NCBI GenBank assembly: GCA_027592105.1
Contig: JAQCLA010000051.1
Coordinates: forward strand, 1 to 12,261
Source of the DNA: Pseudomonadota bacterium
Lineage (GTDB): Bacteria > Pseudomonadota > Alphaproteobacteria > Rhodobacterales > Rhodobacteraceae
Length of the DNA: 12,261 bases
Reading direction: 5' to 3'
Shown: positions 7,402 through 12,261 of the stretch, in pieces
Layout of the letters: each line of letters begins with the position of its first letter
How positions within the stretch are numbered: the stretch's first letter is position 1
Notes under the pieces: model-generated
What the model saw: the letters and a program-made list of their open reading frames with translations, nothing else
What the model was told of the DNA's origin: nothing
The model's database searches: none
Translations under genes and position numbers: made by a program

Positions 7402-7423
7402 CCAAAGCCTACGCCTGCCTTGG
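7402..7423 (-). other. imperfect hairpin between cueR and the EamA gene
   Basis: Bases 7402-7408 and 7417-7423 can form a 7-bp stem with one G-U pair and an 8-base loop in the minus-strand RNA. It lies between the cueR stop (7431) and the permease start (7391). No U run follows, so it is a poor terminator. It could slow read-through or occupy the permease's ribosome-binding region, where no Shine-Dalgarno is visible. May be chance. Confidence 0.25.
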
Positions 7424-7430
7424 GGCGTGT

Positions 7431-7829
7431 TCAATCGCCCTTCGCCGGTTGCGACAGACCAACCAAAATCGGGCAATCGGGACGATGATCGCCTGCGCAG
7501 GCATGCACCAGATCGGCCAGAACACGCCGCATCTCGGCCAACTCGGCCATCTTTGCGTCGATCTCGGCCAGATGGGTTTCGGCCAGGGCTTTGACATCGG
7601 CGCTGGCGCGCGCACGATCCTCGTAAAGCGCCAACAAGGTGCGGCACTGCTCGATGGAAAAACCAAGACCGCGGGCACGCGCCAAAAAGGCCAGCTTGTG
7701 CAGATGCGCCTGGGCGAAGCGGCGATAGCCATTGGCATCGCGCAGCGGCGTGATCAGCCCGATATCCTCGTAATAGCGGATCGTCTTTGCAGGCAGGCCT
7801 GCGGCTTGGGACACTTCACCGATATTCAT
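7431..7829 (-). CDS. cueR: CueR-type Cu(I)-responsive MerR-family transcriptional regulator
   Basis: Cytoplasmic copper sensor of 132 residues that activates copper-export genes by underwinding a promoter with a long spacer. It has an N-terminal MerR winged helix-turn-helix (MNIGEVSQAAGLPAKTIRYYEDIGL, where 'TIRYYE..GL' is diagnostic), a coiled-coil dimerisation helix (about 79-110) and the metal loop C111-A-G-D-H-R-P-D-C119-P-I-L. The two Cys and the following hydrophobic tail match E. coli CueR (C112, C120). The SADVK segment (76-80) supplies the Ser typical of sensors selective for +1 ions rather than the Cys of +2 sensors. ATG 7829 overlaps the copA stop by ATGA and has GAGG five to six bases upstream; a longer reading to 8207 is just copA sequence in another frame. 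It has no obvious promoter of its own, so it likely depends on the copA promoter it controls. Confidence 0.95.
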   Translation of the reverse strand: MNIGEVSQAAGLPAKTIRYYEDIGLITPLRDANGYRRFAQAHLHKLAFLARARGLGFSIEQCRTLLALYEDRARASADVKALAETHLAEIDAKMAELAEMRRVLADLVHACAGDHRPDCPILVGLSQPAKGD

Positions 7830-10255
7830 GCAGCCCTCATTTTGCGGAGGCGGAGTGCATTCAACACCACCAGAACCGAGCTTGCGGCCATCGCGCCTGC
7901 CGCCAACATCGGGTTCAAGAAGGGGCCACCAAACAGCGCCAATACCCCGGCCGCCACCGGAATCAGGGCAACATTGTAGCCAAAGGCCCAGACAAGGTTC
8001 TGCACGATATTGTTGAGCGTGCGGCGGCTGACCTCCATCGCGGTCAGAACGCCCATGGGCGCACCCGAGACCAACACGACATCGCCCGCCTCGATCGCGA
8101 CATCGGTGCCGGTACCAAGCGCGATGCCGACATCGGCCTCGGCCAACACAGCGGCGTCGTTGATCCCGTCGCCGACAAAGGCCACACGCCGCCCAGCTTG
8201 TCGCCATGCGACGACCTGCGCACGTTTATCGGCAGGTGACAGGCGAGCAAGCGCCATCTCGATGCCCAGATCGCGGGCCACCGCCTGCACCGGCCCCTCG
8301 GCATCGCCGGACATCATGGCGACCGCGACGCCGCGCGCCTTGAGGGCCGCAACCGCGCGGGCGGCATCGGGCTTGATCGGATCTGACAGGGCAAGATAGC
8401 CCAGATAGACCGCACCGCGTGCCAGATGCACCTCGGTCGCGGGGCTGGGATCTGTGGGGGGAACGGCCACCCCTGCGCCCTCAAGAAAAGTGCGACTGCC
8501 AAGGCGCAGCGTTTCGCCCGCGATCTGCGCAACCACACCCGCGCCAGTTTTCGCATCAAAGCCCGTGACGACCACAGGGGCCACGCCACGCGCCGCCGCC
8601 TCTGCCAGAATGGCCCGGGCCAAGGGATGCTCCGACGCGGCCTCGACACCGGCGGCAAGGGCAATGAGGGTGTCTGCGTCGAACGGCGCGGCAGGCACGA
8701 TCGCGGTCACACGCGGCTTGCCTTCGGTCAGGGTGCCGGTCTTGTCGAAAGCCACCAAATCAACACGACCCAACCCCTGCAACGCGTCACCCTTGCGAAA
8801 CAGAACGCCCAGTTCGGCGGCACGGCCCGTTCCAGCCAAGATCGACACGGGCGTCGCCAAGCCCATCGCACAAGGGCAAGCGATGATCAGCACCGAAACC
8901 GCGATGACCAGCGCCTTGGCCGGATCGGACCCCCAAATCAGCCATGCGCCCGCCGCCAGAACCGCAATCGCCAGAACCACGGGAACAAAGATCGCGGTCA
9001 CGCGGTTGATCAGCGATTGCACCGGCAGGCGGGTTGCCTGCGCATCTTCAACCATGGCGACGATGCGGGCCAGCACCGTATCGGCCCCCACGGCCGTCGC
9101 GCGATAGATCAGCGTGCCGGTGCCGTTCACCGTGCCAGCCGTCACCGGGTCACCTTGGCGCTTGGCCACCGGCACGGGCTCCCCCGTCAGCATCGCCTCG
9201 TCGATCCAGCTTTCGCCGTCCGTGACGACGCCATCAACGGCCACACGCCCGCCGGGTTTCAGCCGGATCAGATCGCCGCGCCGCAGATCACCGAGCGCAA
9301 CCTCCATTTCGGCCTCATCCGTCACGCGGGTCGCTGTCTCGGGCCGCAGCGCCATCAGCTTGCGGATCGCGGCCCCGGCGCGGCCACGCGCGCCTGCCTC
9401 AAGCCAGCGACCAAGCAAGATCAGCGTCACGATCACGGCGGCGGCTTCGAAATAGACATATTGCCCGGTTTCCGGCACCAGCGCAGGTGCGAATGTCACC
9501 ACGCTCGACCAGCCCCAAGCCGCCGTTGTGCCCAGAACCACAAGGCTGTTCATCTCGGGCGCACCGCGCAGCAGCGCGGGAATACCAAGGCGGAAAAACA
9601 CCCGCCCCGGCCCGGCCAAAACGGCGCTTGTGAGCAGGAATTTGAGAATGCCCAAGGCCAGCGGGTCAAACACGCGCATCTGCCAATGGTGAAAGGCAGG
9701 GATCAGGTGGCCGCCCATTTCCAGCACCACCACGGGCAGTGACAGGATCAATGCAATGAGAAAGGCCCGCCGCATCGGCGCGGCCTCATCAGCCGGCTGA
9801 GTGGTGGCGCTTGGCGTCTCGATCCGCGTTACCGGATAGCCGGCCTTCTGCATCGCATCCGCGATGACAGACCAATCGGCACCCGCAACCAAGCGCAGAT
9901 CGGCGCGCTTGAGCGCAAGGTTCACATCCGCCTCCAACACATCGGGCAGCGCGCGCAGGGCGGTCTCGGCCCGCGCGGCGCAGCCGCCACAAGTCATGTT
10001 ATCGATGCTGACGCGGATGTTTTGCTCGTCCAACGCATGCAAAGGATAGCCCGCTTGGGCCAGCCGCGCCGTAAGCGCCCTTGCGTCGAAAGCCGCATCG
10101 GTCGTAATGGTCGCCCGCTTGGTCGCGAGATTGACTTGTGCCGCGATCACCCCGGGAACTGCCGCTATCGCAGCCTCGGCCCGGCCTACACAGCCACCGC
10201 AATGCAGGTTGCCCACGCCATAGCGCAGGGTGATCTGTGATGTATCGCGCGGCAT
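7826..10255 (-). CDS. copA: Cu(+)-exporting P1B-1-type ATPase
   Basis: Inner-membrane pump that exports Cu(I) from the cytoplasm at the cost of ATP; 809 residues, the usual size for this group. Two N-terminal heavy-metal domains carry CGGC sites at C19/C22 and C89/C92. Then come eight predicted membrane segments with the ion-path motif CPC (460-462), YN (760-761) and M789-x-x-SS (792-793), the trio that defines Cu+ pumps. Soluble motifs: TGEP (358-361), phosphorylated Asp504 in DKTGTLT, SEHP (541-544) in the nucleotide domain and GDGIND (695-700). ATG 10255 is preceded by GGAGGG with a 6-base spacer. The stop overlaps the cueR start by ATGA. A CueR-type promoter lies immediately upstream, so induction by copper is expected. 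Substitution of Leu for Met before the first CGGC is minor. Ag(+) is a likely alternative substrate. Confidence 0.97.
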   Translation of the reverse strand: MPRDTSQITLRYGVGNLHCGGCVGRAEAAIAAVPGVIAAQVNLATKRATITTDAAFDARALTARLAQAGYPLHALDEQNIRVSIDNMTCGGCAARAETALRALPDVLEADVNLALKRADLRLVAGADWSVIADAMQKAGYPVTRIETPSATTQPADEAAPMRRAFLIALILSLPVVVLEMGGHLIPAFHHWQMRVFDPLALGILKFLLTSAVLAGPGRVFFRLGIPALLRGAPEMNSLVVLGTTAAWGWSSVVTFAPALVPETGQYVYFEAAAVIVTLILLGRWLEAGARGRAGAAIRKLMALRPETATRVTDEAEMEVALGDLRRGDLIRLKPGGRVAVDGVVTDGESWIDEAMLTGEPVPVAKRQGDPVTAGTVNGTGTLIYRATAVGADTVLARIVAMVEDAQATRLPVQSLINRVTAIFVPVVLAIAVLAAGAWLIWGSDPAKALVIAVSVLIIACPCAMGLATPVSILAGTGRAAELGVLFRKGDALQGLGRVDLVAFDKTGTLTEGKPRVTAIVPAAPFDADTLIALAAGVEAASEHPLARAILAEAAARGVAPVVVTGFDAKTGAGVVAQIAGETLRLGSRTFLEGAGVAVPPTDPSPATEVHLARGAVYLGYLALSDPIKPDAARAVAALKARGVAVAMMSGDAEGPVQAVARDLGIEMALARLSPADKRAQVVAWRQAGRRVAFVGDGINDAAVLAEADVGIALGTGTDVAIEAGDVVLVSGAPMGVLTAMEVSRRTLNNIVQNLVWAFGYNVALIPVAAGVLALFGGPFLNPMLAAGAMAASSVLVVLNALRLRKMRAA

Positions 10256-10261
10256 GTGCAG

Positions 10262-10267
10262 CCCTCC
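10262..10267 (-). promoter_or_regulatory. copA ribosome-binding site
   Basis: GGAGGG on the minus strand with a 6-base spacer to ATG 10255. The neighbouring dyad ccggt-tca-accgg (10266-10278) overlaps its edge and the expected transcription start, so it is probably only partly present in the mRNA. Confidence 0.7.
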
Positions 10268-10278
10268 GGTTCAACCGG

Positions 10279-10309
10279 TAGATAGGGCTTCCCTCAACTG
10301 GAAGGTCAA
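10279..10309 (-). promoter_or_regulatory. CueR-dependent copA promoter and operator
   Basis: On the minus strand, -35 TTGACC (10304-10309) and -10 TATCTA (10279-10284) are separated by exactly 19 bases (10285-10303), the over-long spacer that MerR-family activators require. Centred in the spacer is the dyad CTTCC-N7-GGAAG (10288-10304), the same core as in E. coli CueR operators at copA. With a CueR gene in the same operon, this is a confident assignment. The whole promoter fits in the 61-base gap between the upstream sulfotransferase stop and copA, with the -35 only 7 bases from that stop codon. Confidence 0.88.
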
Positions 10310-10316
10310 GGGGTGT

Positions 10317-11141
10317 TTACCGCACCCCCTGCGCGGCATGGCCTGCTGCCGCAAGATCGGCCGCAAGATCATAGCCGAATGTCGCGGCTATCGCGCCACA
10401 TTGATCGCGTACTTGCGCCGCTTCTTCGGCGGTAAATGCGCTGAGCCACAGGTTCTTTTCACCATGCGCATCGCGCGCATGAAACAGCGCAGGTGGTGCG
10501 GGCAACGCGATATGGCGCAAAATTTCCACCATCGCCTTGGGAACATCTGCAACCAAATCCTCGTATCGCAGGCACATCACCCGGTCGCTGTAGGCCGCGC
10601 GTAAGGTTTCATAAATGGCTGCTGCCTCCAGCCAGTAATTGCACGCACCAAAAAGATCAGCGATCTTGACCTGGCGGCCAAGTTTCATGCTGGCAACCAC
10701 GTTCAGCGGATTGCGCACCATGAACACAAAGCGCGCTTTGGGCATCTGTTGCGCGATCAGCGGAGCGCCGTAGATATTCTGCGGCGTCTTTTCAAACCAG
10801 CGATAGGGGCCGATCACACCCTGAGCGCGGGCGAATGCAGCAACATATCGGCGCTGCATTTCGGCCTTATTACGGCTCTCGCTCAGGATGGCTTCGAATG
10901 TTGCATCATCGATGCCGTCGATGGTGCGATGCTTCTTTAACAACGCATTGTTGCGATAGGGGTGCAGGCTATGGGGGGTACGAAAAGGTTCGGCCCAACG
11001 AAAGAAATGGGTTTCCTCTGGACAAATGAAATTCGGAACGCGCCGCAACAGGTCGCGCGTCAACGTTGTGCCGGAACGGACCGACCCGATGATGAACAAA
11101 GGCTGGTCGTCGGCCATCTCAAGGTTTGCATTCGCCGTCAT
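10317..11141 (-). CDS. sulfotransferase family protein (Sulfotransfer_3-like)
   Basis: Probable PAPS-dependent sulfotransferase of 274 residues. It has the phosphosulfate loop LFIIGSVRSGTTLTRDLL (15-32; 'G..RSGTT' is the family signature), a mid-protein WFEKTP (115-120) and the 3'-phosphate site FVFMVRNPLNVVASM (138-152) with R143, N144, P145 and S151. The later RYEDLV block (192-197) also fits. No signal peptide or membrane helix, so it should be cytoplasmic. ATG 11141 overlaps the TGA of the glycosyltransferase gene (ATGA), and AAGG lies 7 bases upstream inside that gene, so translation is coupled. The likely job is sulfation of a sugar or glycolipid made or extended by the coupled glycosyltransferase; acceptor unknown. 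It is only remotely similar to the 5227-5946 protein. Confidence 0.88.
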   Translation of the reverse strand: MTANANLEMADDQPLFIIGSVRSGTTLTRDLLRRVPNFICPEETHFFRWAEPFRTPHSLHPYRNNALLKKHRTIDGIDDATFEAILSESRNKAEMQRRYVAAFARAQGVIGPYRWFEKTPQNIYGAPLIAQQMPKARFVFMVRNPLNVVASMKLGRQVKIADLFGACNYWLEAAAIYETLRAAYSDRVMCLRYEDLVADVPKAMVEILRHIALPAPPALFHARDAHGEKNLWLSAFTAEEAAQVRDQCGAIAATFGYDLAADLAAAGHAAQGVR

Positions 11142-12261
11142 TCCGCTGCCTTATCCAGACGTGGGATGCTGATGTCTTGGGTAACGCTCCACGGCCCGCG
11201 CGCCGCGATCATCGTCAGAACCGCCGCCGCATGATCGCCATCGGGGTCGAAAGGAATGGGAATGCCATTGGGCGCGCGCCTCAGCGCCTCACCCTGCGCG
11301 CCGATATCAAAGCCGTAAACAGGCAGACCGGTGGCCAGCATTTCATGGGTGGCAAACGAGAATGTCTCGGGCCAGATCGAAGGCACAAGCCATGCCCCTA
11401 CACCATAGCGCTCGGCCAAATGAGGAATGTCCGCGGGTTGGTAGCTTCCATGTAGCCGAACAGTGGGCGGCAAGGAAAATGCAGGGTCGATGTTGCCGAT
11501 CAAGGCAAGCTTTGGCCCGCCTGTGCGCGCGACGCGCTCGGCCAGATCACATAACACGCCCGCCCCTTTCTGACGGCTGAGATTGCCGAGCACCGCCAGC
11601 GTCGCTGCACCATGCGCGGGTGGCTTAATCCGGGTGATGCGCGCGACGGTGGCATGCGGGCGATAGACGATCTGAGGTGCGACCTCGGGATAGACAGCAA
11701 GAAGATGTTGCCGGCTCGATTCAGAAAACACCGTGATCTCGTCGCAACGCCGAAGAAACGCCGCCCATGCCGATTGCCACCGCGCCAGGGGCACGATGCC
11801 ACCATCGGGGCGGCGATAGCGATGGGCCGGATCGCGATTTTCGCGTGTGACCGGCCCGCGATAGGCCCCATCCGCGTTCAGCAGGCAATAGGATGGGCTG
11901 ATCATGAAAAAATCATGCAAGCGCGCCTCCATCCGGTCGGGGCGGTCATGACGGATCAAACCCATGATGGCACCAGGCAATTCGACGGGGTTACGATCAC
12001 CCACCCCGCAGGAATAAACCACGCGCAAACTGGGCACGGGGGCCAACAGGCGGCGGATATGCGAAAAGCTTTCGTTTGTGCCCGAGATCTTGCCTTGGGG
12101 GCCATGCACCTCCAACTGCCAGCGCAGGGGCCCACCAACACGCAACACCAGCGCATATTGGCCCTGCGCGGTGAAGGCCGCGATCTCGGCGGCAAGGGCG
12201 TGATCGGCCCCGCCGCCCATCGAATGCGCGACGAAAAGCGGCAATGGCCCGATGGCCAATT
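11138..12261 (-). CDS. glycosyltransferase, GT4-like (GT-B fold), 5' end outside the window
   Basis: At least 373 residues are visible and the frame is open at the right edge, so the start may lie outside; the TTG at 12259 is not convincing because no upstream sequence can be seen. The N-terminal part shows the GT-B glycine-rich loop AHSMGGGADHAL (11-22). The C-terminal nucleotide-sugar domain begins at about 221 (LAVLGNLSRQKG) and contains the EX7E motif E298-TFSFATH-E306 within PSIWPETFSFATHEMLATGLPV, as in GT4 enzymes. The middle part (115-180) has HDFFMISPSYCLLNADG and EITVFSES, which I recognise as typical of surface-polysaccharide glycosyltransferases. Donor and acceptor are unknown. 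It should act on the cytoplasmic face of the inner membrane. It precedes and overlaps the sulfotransferase gene by ATGA, suggesting a shared pathway for a sulfated glycan. Confidence 0.87.
   Translation of the reverse strand, partial: LAIGPLPLFVAHSMGGGADHALAAEIAAFTAQGQYALVLRVGGPLRWQLEVHGPQGKISGTNESFSHIRRLLAPVPSLRVVYSCGVGDRNPVELPGAIMGLIRHDRPDRMEARLHDFFMISPSYCLLNADGAYRGPVTRENRDPAHRYRRPDGGIVPLARWQSAWAAFLRRCDEITVFSESSRQHLLAVYPEVAPQIVYRPHATVARITRIKPPAHGAATLAVLGNLSRQKGAGVLCDLAERVARTGGPKLALIGNIDPAFSLPPTVRLHGSYQPADIPHLAERYGVGAWLVPSIWPETFSFATHEMLATGLPVYGFDIGAQGEALRRAPNGIPIPFDPDGDHAAAVLTMIAARGPWSVTQDISIPRLDKAAE

Noticed and set aside
7830..8207. N-terminal extension of the cueR reading frame
   Set aside because: The added residues are Cys/Arg/Gly-rich frame-shifted copA sequence. 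The MerR fold starts exactly at ATG 7829, which has a Shine-Dalgarno.
8426..9742. 438-codon open frame on the plus strand, antisense to copA
   Set aside because: It is rich in Arg, His, Gln and Gly with no recognisable domain. It lies wholly opposite copA, whose motifs are unambiguous, and looks like a GC-rich shadow frame.
1..12261. Mobile elements, phage genes, CRISPR repeats, tRNA or rRNA genes
   Set aside because: Nothing resembling transposases, integrases, regular repeat arrays or structured RNA genes was seen on either strand; the window reads as ordinary chromosome.

Overview
The window looks like a gene-dense chromosomal segment of a GC-rich alphaproteobacterium, most likely from the Rhodobacteraceae/Roseobacter relatives. 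That placement is inferred from base composition, codon use, short intergenic gaps and the style of the proteins (NMT1-type uptake system, CueR/CopA, small sulfotransferases, cpdB-like phosphoesterase); there is no rRNA or marker gene to fix it. I see no tRNA, rRNA, CRISPR array, insertion sequence, integrase or phage gene. Ten protein genes fill the window and no stretch longer than about 170 bases lacks a gene.

Layout. Bases 1-1880 (minus strand) carry an ABC uptake system: a periplasmic NMT1/THI5-like binding protein with a TTG start and a strong Shine-Dalgarno, a GC-rich hairpin, then the ATPase, which runs off the left edge; a permease gene is expected beyond it. Bases 2048-3982 (minus) hold a 2',3'-cyclic-nucleotide phosphodiesterase/3'-nucleotidase-like metallophosphoesterase without an evident signal peptide. 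Divergent from it, 4135-5112 (plus) is NudC, the NADH pyrophosphatase / NAD-cap hydrolase. Next on the plus strand come a small family-2 sulfotransferase (5227-5946) and a START/SRPBCC-fold protein (5982-6455), which may form a two-gene unit. Its stop codon directly abuts the stop codon of a convergent drug/metabolite-type (EamA) permease (6456-7391, minus).

Bases 7431-10310 (minus) are a copper-export operon: a promoter with a 19-bp spacer and a CueR-type dyad, a Cu+-exporting P1B ATPase (CopA-like, two HMA domains), and its CueR-type regulator overlapping copA by ATGA. The EamA permease follows cueR after only 39 bases and may be read through. The right end (10317-12261, minus) is another ATGA-overlapping pair, a GT4-like glycosyltransferase (cut by the right edge) followed by a second, unrelated sulfotransferase, consistent with making or decorating a sulfated surface glycan.

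I did not find a clearly undescribed system. The leads most worth following are the translationally coupled glycosyltransferase-sulfotransferase pair, the copper promoter packed into a 61-bp gap with a transporter possibly in the same regulon, and the head-to-head pairing of a cyclic-nucleotide phosphoesterase with NudC.
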